A stretch of DNA of 64,000 bases, from NCBI RefSeq assembly GCF_000003195.3, contig NC_012879.2:36971268-37035267 (forward strand), given 5' to 3'. The stretch comes from Sorghum bicolor. Taxonomy: Eukaryota > Streptophyta > Magnoliopsida > Poales > Poaceae. A program made the translations under genes and the position numbers. Positions 1 through 11,658 of the stretch are shown here, piece after piece; position 1 is the stretch's first letter, and each line of letters begins with the position of its first letter. The notes under the pieces are model-generated. The model was not told the DNA's origin and made no database searches. It saw only the letters and a list, made by a program, of their open reading frames with translations.

Positions 1-14
1 CAGATCCGACCAGG

Positions 15-2408
15 ATGCGGTCGGAGATCTTGGAGAAAGCGGAGGTACAACAGCTGTTGAACGAGCTGTTTAACTTCGCGGACGGGGGCTTCATCCGTGG
101 TAGTGATCAGGTGCAAGCCTTCAAATTAGGACGACCAGCACCAAAGGTATGTAGCAGATTCTGTTTGATCATTCGTATATCGTCTGCAGTTGACTCATCT
201 CTGTTGCTTTTGCAGGTCGGCGATGTCGACCGGTGCACAGTGTATGTATCACTGGCACCGGGGATGGAAAATCCTGCGGGAGAGGTCCCGCCAGAGGAGG
301 ACGCTGCTCGGTGTACTCATTACACCAGCAGTGAGGAAGACCAAGCCCGCCCCGTCCCGACATCCGAGGAGAGGGTAGCGGGGAAAAGGCCATTGCCGGC
401 AGATCCCTTGCTGACACCGGGGCTGCCGGCAGATCTACCGGCGGAGAGCAGCCAAGCACCGAAGCGTCGTCGGCTCGTGCGGATAGTCGACGACGACGAC
501 GACGAGGAGGCTGCGCCGTCGTTGGTCCGACGGCCTCGGAGCCGCCCAGACACTGCGCCGGTCGCCACTGATCAAGTGGCCAGCGGCGCCGCTGCCCCGC
601 AAGTTGCCGAGATGGGGGCACAGGTGCCGACCGGCCGGGCGAGGAGGAGGTTCACCGCGACCCACCGTCGGTCAGACCTGTAAGTGTTCGACTTACGTAT
701 TTTGGACTCCCTTTTTTTTTAACTTTTGTTCCTGTAGTGCGGCATCGGATGTCGACCCTGGTCAAACTGCCAGCCAGGGAACGGGCGAGCCTGCCCGCGG
801 TTCTGGGGATGCGGCCCCCCAGACCACAGAGCAGCCAACAGCTGCAGTCGCGCCTGGGAGCACCGAGGGGCTCCCGAGCGCGGCGCCGACTACAACAAGC
901 AGCCCGACCAGGGCTAGAGAGGCTCCCCCAACTGACTCCTCGGAGAAGGGAAGATCTCCGACCGCTCCTCCTGCCGGGGGGAGTGAAGTCCCCCCGCCGC
1001 CCCGAGCAGGAGCCTCTTCGGCTGCGGGCTCCCCAGGTCTGGTCCAAGGGCCAGTAATACCTGGGACCACCACCGGGGGTGACGCAGCACAGGAGGAGGA
1101 AACCCGGGCGGCCTCTGATGACGAGGTGGAAGAGATCGAGGGTCGTCCCCGTGATGGCCGCCAACACGTGTATGTGTGGCGCCAACGCGGGGATCACTTT
1201 ATCGGGCATGAGGAGCTCGCCGAGACCGAAGAGGCCGCCAGGGTGGAGCGCGCGGCCAAGCGCCTCGTCGACGAAGTCAAGGTAAGCGGCTTTTTGTGCT
1301 GCTGCGCATTCTTTTGCCTTGTCCTGCATGGTCGTTATATGCTTGCTTTGTAGGACGTAATGAAAACGGCGAAGTACCGGAAACGGTGCTTTGACCAGAT
1401 AGAAGGCGTCATGGCCGAGAACAAGGCCCTTGCCGCGGAGGTAGACCGGTTGCGGGCGGAGGTCGGGGAGAAGGTGGTCGAGATGAGTGCCGAAAAGGAG
1501 CGTCGTCTCGACCTCGCTCGTCGTTTGGCCGACCAGTACCGGCTGCAAGAAGGTTAGTCACACACTCCGAGCAGCTTCGCGTACTTGTATAGTTTGCTTT
1601 GCTGACCAGTTTAGGATTCACGCAGACTTGGAGGAGGAGGTAGCGAGCCTCCGACAAGAGAAGGAGCAGCTCAGCCAACAGCTCGCCGGTGCGCAGGAGT
1701 CCGGGCGGCGAGCAGAAGAGGAATTGGGTCGAAAAGACCGGGAGCTAGCTGGTAATGGGTGCCGCCTTGTTGGTTGCTGCCTGCCCCTTTGTTTGTTTAG
1801 TATGCCGAAAATGACGCTTCGTTTCGTTTGTAGTGCTCAAGGTGAACACCAAAAAGCACCTGGATGATCTGATCAAGGACCGGGACTCCTGGAAGGTCAA
1901 CTGTTGCAGGATCTGGAAAGGAGTGTTCCCGGTCCTAGACCTGATCAGTCCCGAGCTCCCGGAGAGCCAGCCCCGCGCGCCGCAGTTGACCCCGGTCGAG
2001 AAGGCGCAACGGGCGTGGGACTGGCTCCAGCAGTTTGTGAAGGACGCCGGGGAGTTTGCCGGCGCGCACGTCCTCAGCATGGTGCGCGCCCACTACCCCC
2101 TGGTCGACTTGAGCAGGCTGGAGAAGGGGTACCCGAAGGAAGTCGGCCCACAGGAAGCGGACGAACTTCGGGGTAATCTGCTGGACTTGTCGTCGACAGT
2201 GATCGGCGACATCAATCTGTGCGGAACGGCCACTCCTCCAGACCAGCCGAGTTCAGATAGGTCGGCCAGGGAGTTGTCGGGCGCGTCCGTTGCGGGAGAT
2301 GGGCGGTCGACGCCTGCGGTCTCGACCAGCCAGGCGCCGGTGGCCCCGACCCCTTCGTCCGGGCAGCAGGGCCAGGCGGGTGATCAGCCCGAGCAGCTAG
2401 GCCAATAA
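15..2408 (+). CDS. Antisense intron-containing gene of a Tat element; hypothetical coiled-coil protein, 5' end probably partial
   Basis: A spliced model fits six exons: 15-146, 216-679, 738-1281, 1354-1552, 1626-1751 and 1834-2408. All five introns are GT-AG and short (69, 58, 72, 73 and 82 bp). The join is in frame throughout and gives 679 codons plus a TAA stop. The frame is still open upstream of the first ATG, so the true start may lie before base 1. The middle (residues about 200-380) is rich in Ala, Pro, Ser, Glu and looks disordered. Exons 4-5 (residues 381-488) are Glu/Lys/Leu/Arg-rich and coiled-coil-like. The last exon ends in a Gln/Pro/Ser-rich tail. I do not recognise an enzymatic motif. 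From memory, grass proteins in this position are annotated as putative gypsy-type transposon proteins (Transposase_28-like); no search was run. Its mRNA would be complementary to the element's genomic RNA, which explains how introns survive retrotransposition. Confidence 0.72.
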
Positions 2409-2479
2409 AGTAGTCTGTAGGAATAGACTAGTGTCTGTCCGTCAGGGTATTTATTGTAAACTTTGTATGTAAAGTTTGT

Positions 2480-2485
2480 AATAAA
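2480..2485 (+). promoter_or_regulatory. Poly(A) signal candidate for the antisense gene
   Basis: AATAAA lies 72 bp after the stop codon of the plus-strand gene. A second AATAAA overlaps the stop codon itself (2404-2409). Between here and the pol end at 2686 I see nothing else; the two transcription units are tail to tail. Confidence 0.45.
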
Positions 2486-2685
2486 GTTTGCTTTTTGTCA
2501 TGACTGTTGTTTTGAGCGCTGTAAGAATATCTGAGTGACGTGTCACCGCATTTGTCTTGGTTGTCGCTAAGAGCATCCATTGCAGGAGTTTTGCCGAGTG
2601 CTGTGTGTGACAAGGTATGGGCCAAAAATAGAGAATTTCATTATCAAAAATTATAAGATACTTACAAAAGAAAGTCATTAAAACT

Positions 2686-3648
2686 TTATGGATAGAAACG
2701 TCGCAGTTTGTCGATGTGCCAAGAGTTAGGCACTCGTGTTCCGTCTGGGTATGCCAATCTGTAGGACGTAGGTCGTGTGACCTCGGTCACCACGAAGGGT
2801 CCTTCCCAGGGAGTGGATAGCTTGTGCATTCCCTCCTGGCTTGTTTTCCATCGAAGCACCAGATCGCCGACCACGAAGGAACGGTCCTTGACATTCCTGT
2901 TGTAGTATCGCCTGACTGCTGCGAGATATTTTGCTGTTCGGAGACACGAAACTAAACGCTTTTCCTCCATGCAATTGATTTCGAGTTCTCTGGCGTTGTC
3001 GGCGGTCGCCTGGTCGAAGTGCTCGATTCTAGGAGATCCGAAGTGTATGTCAGACGGCAAGACCGCCTCTGCACCGTACACCATGAAGTAGGGAGACACC
3101 CCTGTGTTTCGACTGGTCTGAGTTCGGAGGCCCCAGACCACTGCCGGCAATTCTTTCATCCATCGACCGGGTGCTCTGTCGTTTTCGGTGTACAACCTTT
3201 TCTTTAGGGCGTCAACGATCATTCCATTAGCACGTTCAACTTGACCGTTGGCACGTGGATGTGCCACTGACACATATTTTATGACTATGCCTCTGTCATC
3301 GCAGAAATCCCAAAAAGTGGTGCCAGTAAACTGAGTGCCCAGGTCGGTGATTATGCTGTTCGGGATGCCGAATCTGTGTATGATTTGATTGAGGAACTCC
3401 ACAGCCTTCTCGGAGGTTGCCTTGACCAGGGGCATGTATTCAATCCACTTGGAGAACTTGTCGATTAACACGAAGACAAACTTGAAATTGCCCGGGGCTG
3501 GTTTAAATGGTCCGATCATGTCAAGCCCCCAGCAAGCAAAGGGCCAAGACGACGGGATGGTTTGAATTTCATGGGCAGGTACGTGGGTCCTCTTAGCGAA
3601 AAACTGACATCCTTCGCAATGCCGAACCAGTTTTTCTGCGTCAATAAA
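2686..3648 (-). pseudogene. Tat integrase, frameshifted from the rest of pol
   Basis: The integrase of the Tat element. The second half of the zinc-binding HHCC domain (CEGC) is at its start; the His pair lies in the upstream frame in 3649-3700. The DDE core is visible as WGLDMIGPF, then ITDLGTQF, then GQVERAN, with 35 residues between the second Asp and the Glu. A C-terminal domain with SWHIDKLRRFYP follows. The reading frame changes at about 3648: the expected Trp-Pro after AGFY is missing and a short non-triplet deletion joins the two parts. The upstream extension of this open frame to 3918 is an out-of-frame shadow. It overlaps no other gene and ends 277 bp from the antisense gene. Confidence 0.88.
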
Positions 3649-5854
3649 AACCTGCTCGGAAAGCCTTTCCGACCAGCGTTCTAGATGCGGCGTGGTTGCC
3701 GCAGGATCCGGCGTGTATGTCCTCCAAGAGCTTGATACCATCATCTTGGGGTATGCACTTGAGCAGTACCTCGGAGCTTGCGTTTTTCCGCATGAGTTTT
3801 CCGTCGACCAGGATGTAGTTCTTTGATCGTCGGATGAGGCGCTCGTTCTCTGTTTTGTCCTGAAAGCCTGTCCCGTCTGATATGTATTTGATGAACGGGG
3901 TACGCCAGTCACGCCCACCGGTTGTCAGAGTGGCGTCATCTATGAGCATTGCCTCGGTGGGTTGCTTGTCGACCAGGGGGGAGCTTACGTTCGGCTCATG
4001 GATGTCCTGGACGAAAATACCCCGCGGGATTTGGGCCCGAGATGAGCCTAACTTTGACAACGCATCTGCTGCTTGGTTCTTATCCCGGACCACGTGGATG
4101 TACTCTATGCCATAGAAGTTAGTTTCCCATTTGCGAATTTCTTTGCAGTAGAGATCCATCTTCTCGTGGGTTGCGTCCCACTCCTTGTTGAGCTGGTTGA
4201 TGACCAAAGTGGAGTCGCCGTAGACATAGAGGCGCTTGACCCCCAGTTCAACGGCTAGTCGTATGCCATGTAAGCATGCTTCGTATTCGGCGACATTGTT
4301 TGACGCCGGAAAAACGATCCGAAGGACGTAACGGAGTTTGTCCTTGTTAGGTGATACGAACAATATCCCAGCGCCTGCACCGTTGATGTTCAAGGACCCA
4401 TCAAAGAACATAGACCAGTGGTCTGAGACATCTGGAACAGAAGGCTCGTTGAGATCCGTCCATTCGGCAATGAAATCGACCAGGGCTTGAGACTTGACAG
4501 TGGTGCGACTCTGGAACTCTAGGGAAAATGGACATAATTCCATTGCCCATTTCACGATTCTGCCATTGGCGTCTTTATTGCGCAGGATGTCCCCGAGAGG
4601 AAAGCTGGTTGTCACCAGGACTCGATGGCCGTCGAAGTAGTGCTTCAGCTTTCTTGACGTTATCAGGATGGCGTATATAAGCTTCTGTATTTGTGGGTAC
4701 CTGGCCTTGGATTCGTTTAAAACTTCGCTTATGAAGTAAATGGGTCTCTGGACTTTGAAGGCGTGACCTGGTTCATCTCGCTCGACCACTATTGCCGTGG
4801 AAACAACCCTGTCGGTTGCAGCAATGTAAAGGAGTAGGTCTTCATTGGGCTGAGGCGCTGTGAGGACAGGCGGTGAAGTGAGGAAGGTCTTAAGCTGAGT
4901 GAACGCAGCGTCGGCTTCCTCTGTCCAAGAGAATTTTTCTGACGCTTTCAGTAGTTTGAAGAAAGGGAGGCCTTTTTCTCCCAGCCTTGAGATGAAACGA
5001 CTGAGGGCGGCCATGCATCCGGTTTGCTTCTGAATATCCTTGACGTTCTTCGGTGGTCGCATGTCGAGTACGGCTTTGACTTTTGAAGGGTTTGGTCGTA
5101 TGCCGTCGCGACTGACGACGTTGCCGAGCAGTAGACCGGAAGGAATGCCGAAAATGCATTTCTTGGGGTTGAGCTTCCACTTGTACCTATTGAGTGCCTT
5201 GAAGGTTTGGTCTAAGTTGTCGATTAGGGTGCTCGCGCCCCTTGTTTTTACGACCACGTCGTCCACATAGGCCTCGACGAGGTCATCGCGAATCTCGTCG
5301 TGGAGGCATTGCTGGATGGCCCTTTGATAAGTGGCCCCGGCGTTTTTAAGTCTGAAAGACATGGTAGTGTAACAGTATGCGCCGAAGGGTGTGATGAAGG
5401 ATGTTTTGATCTGATCTTCTTCCTTTAACGAGATCTGGTGATAACCAGAGTAGCAATCTAGAAAGGAGAGGAGTTCGCATCCGGCCGTTGAGTCGACCAC
5501 CTCGTCGATGCGAGGAAGACCAAATGGATCTTTAGGACAGTGTTTGTTGAGATCGGTGTAATCAACGCACATTCTCCATTCATTATTCTTTTTGCGTACA
5601 AGAACCGGATTGGCGAGCCAATCGGGATGATACACTTCTTTTATGAATCCGGCTGCTAGAAGCCGTGTTATTTCTGTCCTAATAGCCTCCTTTTTGTCAC
5701 GAGCGAACCGTCGCAGTCTTTGCTTGATTGGTCTTGCGGTCTTCGAGACATTTAAGGAGTGCTCGATCAGGTTTCGTGGGACACCGGGCATGTCTGCGGG
5801 TTTCCATGCGAAAACGCTCACGTTGTCCCTTAGAAACCTGACGAGCGCGTCTTC
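3649..5854 (-). pseudogene. Tat reverse transcriptase, RNase H and second (archaeal-type) RNase H
   Basis: A 726-codon open stretch (to 5821) continues the gag-PR frame after one stop. The RT domain occupies about residues 30-250 with WRMCVDYTDLNKHCPKDPF, LDCYSGYHQI and the catalytic YVDD at 185-188. The first RNase H (about 295-420) has lost its usual catalytic Asp (YIAATDR). The second RNase H (about 468-592) begins MFFDGSLN and retains acidic residues at 474, 512-514, 536 and 586. This double RNase H arrangement separates Tat from other gypsy lineages. The N-terminal zinc-binding His residues of integrase are at the 3' end before the frameshift. The motif FRLKN, where FGLKN is usual, suggests one further substitution. 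Confidence 0.9.
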
Positions 5855-8800
5855 CTATTTTGGATCCAGGTTAGCCCCGATGAGGGCTGTCTTCTCGGGG
5901 TTGCCTTCGACCAGCTGCACTTCTTTGTACTCCTTGGATTTCGAATTCTTTCTGGCTGTCTCCTGCTCAGGTAATCGGAGCTGGTCGGGAGGCAGCTGTG
6001 CGGCTTGGTTTGCTGTTTCCGCCATGCGGATTGAGAGGTCAATTGCCTCGGTGATCTTGAAGCTTTCTTCTTCGCAGGTGTACGCAGTGTAGACGTTGCC
6101 TCTGATGGTTAGGACACCCTTCTCCGTGGGCATCTTAAGGACTAGGTATGAGTAGTGCGGGACTGCCATGAACTTTGTCAGCGATGGGCGGCCCAGTATG
6201 GCGTGGTAGGTCCCGTCGAAATCCGCGACTACGAAGTTGATGAACTCCGTCTGGAAGTGATCGGGTGTGCCGAATTGGACAGGCAATGTTATCTGTCCGA
6301 GGGGCACCGAACTTTGACCTGGCAAAACCCCCCAGAATTGGGCGTCGTAAGGTTTTAGTTGTGCCGGTGATATCTTGAGGGCGGGCAGGCTGTTGCGGAA
6401 GAGGATGTCGATGGAGCTTCCCCCGTCCACGAGCACGCGCTCGAATCTGATGCTATTGATGCAGGGATCAAGAATCAGTGGGAAACGTCCCGGCTCTGGG
6501 ATAGCGGCCCACTGGTCCTTCCTGCTGAACGAGATCTCCCTGTGGGACCACGCGGGAAATTTTGGATCTGCGATCAGCCCGTCCGTGCTGTCTATGTTGA
6601 GGCAGGCTCTCTTTAACAGCTTTCTTTCTCGCTTGGACTCAGTGGAGACCTTGCCCCCGAAAATGGAGTGGACCACGTCGGTGGGGCTGACGTATTGGTG
6701 TCGGGGGTCCCTGTCTTGGTCCTCATCCTCATCTTCGTGGTCGTGCCCGTCGCGTTTGTTATTTTTCTTGGCGGAGTCCTCTTGGGCGTCCCGCCGTGTA
6801 TAGATACTTTTGAGGACGCGGCACTCTTCCATGGTATGGTTAGACTTTGGGTGTAGCTGGCACGGTCCCTTCAACGTTTTGTTGTAGTCCCGTCGTCCGT
6901 TGGGACGTTTGACCGTATTTACTTCGTGGTCGTATTCACGAGGGCGCTTTCCTCTGAAGTCGTCGCGGCTGTCGCGCCGCCGATCCCAACCCTCTCGGTG
7001 ATCGCGGTTGTCGGAGCGGCGGTGATTTCTGTTGTCATAGCGACCACGACCGTCATCTTGCCGAGAAGGCTGGTCGGGGCCTCTCGCGTCGTCTCGGATT
7101 AGTTTTTCTGCGTCATCAGCCTCGGCGTAGTTTTTAGCCGTGGCGAGGAGCTCTGCTACCGTTGATGGGCGCTTACGCAACAGCTTGTTCCTTAGCGCTT
7201 CATGGAAACGCAAGCCCTTGATAAAGGCTGATATGGCCTCGTCATGAGAAATCTTCGGGATTTTGAGGCGCATATCCGAGAATCGTCGGGTGTAATCGCG
7301 CAGAGGTTCATTCTTCCTGTCTCTTATCCTTTCAAGGTCACACTTGTTTCCGGGCTGCTCGCATGTGGCGATGAAGTTGTCGATGAAAGCCTGTCGTAGC
7401 TCTTCCCAAGAGTCGAAGGAGTCCTCGGGCAAGCCGAGAAGCCACTGATGACCAGCCTGGTCGAGGACTACGGGGAAGTAGTTAGCCATGACGTGCTCAT
7501 CTCCTGCCGCTGATCGGACGGCAATTTCATAGAGAGTGATCCAGTTCTCTGGATTTTCCTTGCCGTCGTATTTTTTAAGTTTTTCGAGCTTGAAATTGCG
7601 GGGCCACACGACCTGGCGGAGATGTGAGGAGAACTGCCTTAGGCCCGGAGGACCGTGGGTCGCATCGTACTCGATGCGGCGCAGGTTTTCGTGGACTGCT
7701 CTCTCTGCGGCGCGCCTGTTGATGCGGTCCCGGGCATCTTTGGGAGGGATGTTGTGGCGGAGATCCCTGTGTTGATCTTCTTCTTCTTGGCCGCGTACGC
7801 GGTTCTGCTGGCGGCGGCCATCGGCGTCCCGACCACCATCGTCGCGCCGTGAGTCCCCTCGACGGTTGTCGGGGGAGCGGCTGCGGTGACGCCTGCTGGG
7901 TGAGGCCCGGCTACGATTAGTCTGGTCGGAGGCGGCTTCCGTATAAGAGACGTCCTGGACTCTCTTGAGCAGAGTGGCTGTCTATCCCATTGCGGCGATC
8001 AGGTGTGCTCGGATGCTGGTCCGGACTCCCTGGCATTCGGGGGTGTCAGGAAGCCGATCCAGGTTGGCCATGGCGACAGCCACGTTGGCGATTGGCGTTT
8101 TGTAGACCGGCTGGTCCCCGACCATGTCAAAGGCATCGTTGAGGTTACTTGGTGGCATCTGTTGTTGCTCGTCCGCACGCCGTCGGGCGCGATCGGCGTT
8201 ACGCTGTTCGCGGAGTTGCCTCTGGTCGTCTGTTTCTCCGTCAACAGCCGGTTCGTCGGCGCTGACATTGAACACAATATCCCCTCGCCGGGGGGGGAAT
8301 ATCGGGAATCGGTCGAAACCCGGGGGGTGTGAAGGAAAATCTAGGTCGTAGCCCTCGTCTTCGGTGTTTATAACCTCGGTGGGGACGGAGCCGGTGCTTG
8401 AATTGGTGCTGGAAACCTGGCCGTCCCGTAGCTCTCAGATGGTCACCATGTTGACATGGTGACGATTGTTCCTTGTCGGCGACCAGCCCGCCTTGCTGAA
8501 AACGGATTGGACATGCTGTGAGTAAACAGAGGCCGAGTTGTTCAGGCCGCAAGGATAGTCTTCCTTTTTGAGCTCGACGGATCGTCCTGAGGGGGTTGAG
8601 GTTATCGTCAGGGACGTTCCCAGCCGTTCGTGTGTGGCGACACGAGTTGGCCGGCGGGATTTCGAAAAATCCGCTCGAGCAGCTTGGTTGGGCCGGCGCA
8701 GAACTCCATCTATTAGTTGGGAGACTTCGAGTAGCTTGGAGTCGGCGCGATCGAGCGCTTGGAGGAGGTCCGAGCAGTCGATCTCCTTTCCCTTGTAGAG

Positions 8801-9034
8801 TGGGAACGGTGGTCGGGAGCTTGGTGCCGTCATGCGTGTGGTCGGAGACGGCGTGATCTCAGATTGGATCTGGATCTCTTTCGGAACCGTGGTCGCGAAG
8901 CCGCCGCTGCACGTCGTCCACGTGATCTGGCCGACGGTGAACGTGAGGCCTTCGGGCACGGTCGCGGAAGCTGGGATCGTGACCATCTTGTTCGCCGGGA
9001 AAGTTGTACGCACACCCCCTACCTGGCGCGCCAC
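5855..9034 (-). pseudogene. Tat gag-protease polyprotein with in-frame stops
   Basis: The whole stretch is one frame interrupted by TGA at 8435-8437 and TAG at 7982-7984, and ended by TAG at 5855-5857. It starts at 9034 with MARQVGGVRTTFPANKM, directly after the LTR and primer region. The capsid-like Retrotrans_gag domain runs from about codon 12 to 170 of the open segment starting at 7609. It is followed by an Arg/Asp/Gly-rich nucleic-acid-binding stretch and a single Cys-His knuckle-like motif (C250, H258, C263). The protease active site is VDGGSSIDIL (codons 394-403, about 6430), the plant Tat form of DTGS, with the partner motif AILGRPSLT. Each stop differs by one C-to-T step from the codon expected in the family (CGA, CAG, CAG). 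Confidence 0.87.
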
Positions 9035-9035
9035 T

Positions 9036-9496
9036 GTCGACGAAAGCTGGTCGGCAGTCTACCTTGGGGTATACCCACGGTAGTAGTTTATCGGTAGACG
9101 GTGCGCAAACTACGAACTCGATGGTGACGCAAGACACGGACAAGCTTTTTATCCAGGTTCGGCCGCCGAGTTGGCGTAATACCTACGTCCTGCGTCTGGT
9201 TGTATTGATTTGTGTTGAGAGAATATGATGTCCTAGGGGGGTCCCTTGCTCCTCCTTATATAGTCTGGAGGGCAGGGTTACAGATCTGGAAACTAATCCT
9301 AGTCGGTTACAATTGCCATAGATAATTCGATATCAATTCCTATTCTAACCGACTAGAATCCTGCTTGATCTCCACGTCTTGTTTCCTTGCGCGAAACTCC
9401 GAGCTGTCGGATCAAGCCTTGAACTCGTCTCGTAGTGGGCCAAGCTTCCTGGCTGAAGTCTGGCCGTAAGGGTATAGGGGTTTATACCCCCACACA
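9036..9496 (-). repeat. 5' LTR of the Tat element
   Basis: On the minus strand it opens TGTGTGGGGGTATAAACC and closes ...GTCGACA, with the primer-binding region GTGGCGCGCCAGGTAGGGG directly after it and the gag ATG two bases further. The outer end could shift by 2-4 bases because of the TGTGTG start. With the other LTR outside the window, no target-site duplication can be confirmed. A TATATAA box lies about half-way through. Confidence 0.8.
9255..9263 (-). promoter_or_regulatory. TATA box of the Tat LTR
   Basis: On the minus strand CTATATAAG followed by GAGGAGCAAGGG fits a U3 TATA box upstream of the R region; transcription would run leftwards through gag-pol. Confidence 0.55.
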
Positions 9497-10055
9497 GATC
9501 GGCCGGGATTGAGAGATATAGAGTTTCCAAAATCGATCGAGCAAACTGGTTTCGTTCCAAGACTTAGAAATTTTTCTAAGTGTTGGAAACAGCCCCAAAT
9601 ATGCTTTTTGGGTCACTTTTGAGCTATTTGTGATCATTTTCATGAGATGGCCATAAAACAACTTTTGTTCCTTATAAAATTTGCTACAACTTTGCTGTAG
9701 AAAGTTTTGACATGCAAACATTTTATGAAACACTTTTTAAAAGCCTAAGCAAAAGAGGTTTCTAGGGCCTATTTGCACAAACATGTCTTCAAGGCATATT
9801 TTGGAGGAGTGATCAACATGGACATTGTTCCCAAGGTTAAGTCAAGCATAGATAAACTAATTACCAAAGCATTGAGTACAAACACAAGCATGGTTCACTC
9901 AAACATAAGCATAGGAAGCCTATTTAAGCAATTTAAAACACATTTTTGCATAGAATGACATGGCTCAAGAGAGATGATGATCATGGATGCTTTGAATGGA
10001 TGATGATGCTCATGCTATGCACATGATCAATGCAACCATAACACTGGGTGTTACA
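9497..10055 (-). mobile_element. LTR fragment of an unclassified gypsy-type element
   Basis: The right edge on the minus strand is TGTAACACCC, a common LTR start in grass Ty3/gypsy elements, and sits exactly where homology to the N2 gag region (60960) begins on the other side. The left side is cut by the Tat insertion. There is no open frame with recognisable content. I treat it as a solo or truncated LTR inserted in the N1 gag region. Confidence 0.5.
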
Positions 10056-11203
10056 AAATCCATACACACACCTAAGAGAGTTTTATCGATTCTGTGACCT
10101 CCTTCGCATAGAAGGCATGTCCGATGAGACCCTTAAATGGAAGCTCTTTCCGTTCTCTTTATTAGGAAAAGCTAGACATTGGTATAAACTCAAAGTAGGG
10201 AGTGTTCATGGAGATTGGAAGGAGTTATATAATAGTTTTCTTTTTAAATATTTTCCAATCTCGAAAGTGGTGGAACTTTAGCGTGAGATTATTTCTTTTA
10301 GACAACTGGAAGAAGAATCTCTTGGCAAATCATGGGACCATTTCATTAACCTTACTCTCACTGGCCCAAAGCTTTCTATTCCACAAGAAGTTCTTCTAAT
10401 TCACTTTTTTGAGGGCCTTAGTATGGAAAATAAGCAAACCTTGAATACAACCTCTAGAGGATCCTTCTATCACCTACCTGCTAGTGAAGCTAGGGATTTA
10501 ATTGATTCATCGAGTGGAAAGTTTCCTAGCATTTATATCCCTAAGAAAGAAAAAGAACCAGTTCCTAGACTAGAAGAAGAAGTTTCGATAGCCAGATTAT
10601 AACCACTTCAATCCCAAACTTTAGCTATCGATCCTAAACCATCAATACCCCAAAATTCTCCAAGAGAGGAAGGAATTCTGACCTTAAATCTTTTAGATGC
10701 TGATGGTTTAGACTTCTGGTTCCATAAGAGACCTTCAAGCAGGGATAATTCAAATCCTTGCAATAATGGTTCTCTTAGAGAATGTTCTAGTTCCTATTAT
10801 GAAGAAGTCGAGGATGACATATCAAGTGAAGGAGAGCTAAACCATATAGAAGACTCTATCTGCTCACCTTCCATGCTCACGAATTCTAAATCCATCCTTG
10901 ACCTTAGAGACCCCAATTATCCCTCTCCTTTTCCTTTTAAGTCTCATGATGATCTTAATAATCCATCAAGACGATCAAACCATAGGAGCCATAAAGACCA
11001 TGAGGATGACATGTCAAGTAATGTCATAGAAGGAGAGCTAAGCCATATAGAAAATTCTAACACCTCCCCTTTCCTGATCACAAGTTCTAAATGGCTAGAA
11101 TGTGTAGAATGGATGGATAAGGAAGAAGCCTTAATGGATTCTGACTTTGGCTCAATTTCAAATGGTGAGTTCTTGACTCCCTTTGAAGATGACATTCATC
11201 CAA
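10056..11203 (+). pseudogene. N1 gag-like gene, first part
   Basis: The frame reads through an Athila-type capsid segment (MSDETLKWKLFPFSL and GKARHWYKLKVGSVHGDWKE) and on into a long acidic Ser/Asn-rich tail. It is stopped by TAG at about 10279 and TAA at about 10600. The matching codons in N2 are CGG and CAA. It is then cut by the CACTA-like insertion at 11204 and resumes at 15710. The 7 bases lost from N2 within the capsid segment are still present here. No zinc knuckle is visible. It would have formed part of a structural Gag protein. Confidence 0.75.
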
Positions 11204-11232
11204 CTACAAGAGGTGGGTGGCTTTTTGACGTA
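11204..11232 (+). repeat. Left terminal inverted repeat of the CACTA-like element
   Basis: CTACAAGAGGTGGGTGGC followed by TTTTTGAC matches the inverted right end with about three mismatches over 26 bases. Confidence 0.75.
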
Positions 11233-11460
11233 TTTAGCATGACAAAGTCCATAATGTCATTATATTATCTGTTTTATGACATTATATTTTAAACACCTTG
11301 ACTTAATGACAAAAAAAATTGTATATCACAACAAATGTCATATAACTAATCCAGTTTCATCAAGTGACGATATTTGATATGTCATAAGGTCTATTTATAT
11401 GTCACAACATGTAGTGACGATATTTGATATGTCATAAGGTATATTTATATGTCATAGAAT
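11225..11460. repeat. Left subterminal repeats (TGTCATA motifs and a 50-bp tandem unit)
   Basis: Many TGTCATA/TATGACA-type heptamers occur in both orientations. From 11363 a unit beginning AGTGACGATATTTGATATG is repeated with a 50-bp period (second copy at 11413). In CACTA elements such motifs bind the element's transposition proteins; that role here is inference. Confidence 0.6.
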
Positions 11461-11519
11461 ATTTATTGAATTATTTTTAGATAATTTGCAAAGAACATTG
11501 CCACGTCAGTAATGCGAAT

Positions 11520-11634
11520 TCTGTGACATGTCTCTTTTGAGCCTAGTTAGTCTATGATTGAATAATATTTGTCAAATACTAAAGAAAGTGCTACAGTAGC
11601 CAAAGCCAAAATTTTTACCCAACTAAACAAGGCC
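11520..11634 (-). mobile_element. Truncated MITE, GGCCTTGTTTAGTT family
   Basis: Only the right part of the element is present, ending AACTAAACAAGGCC. It shares GAGCCTAGTTAGTC and the GAAAGTGCTACAGTAG block with the full copy at 11659. Confidence 0.65.
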
Positions 11635-11658
11635 ATAGTGACTCGGAAACAAAACCTT

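Larger units (their letters stand above)
1..9496 (-). mobile_element. Tat-lineage Ty3/gypsy LTR retrotransposon, partial (3' LTR outside the window)
   Basis: On the minus strand the order is 5' LTR (9036-9496), primer region, gag, protease, reverse transcriptase, RNase H, a second RNase H and integrase (ending at 2686). The second RNase H after the ordinary one is the hallmark of the Tat lineage (RIRE2, Grande, Ogre relatives). An antisense gene at 15-2408 lies between pol and the expected 3' LTR, the place where Grande-type elements carry one. The coding part has three in-frame stops (8435, 7982, 5855) and a small deletion near 3648, so this copy cannot make a full polyprotein. The 3' LTR and polypurine tract should lie to the left of base 1. 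Confidence 0.9.

Noticed and set aside
169..665. Minus-strand open frames at 169-665 and 652-1548
   Set aside because: The spliced plus-strand model explains the region with five consistent introns; the minus frames are shadows.
3641..3918. Overlap of two pol frames as programmed frameshifting
   Set aside because: Conserved residues expected between the frames are missing, which shows a small deletion rather than a slip site.
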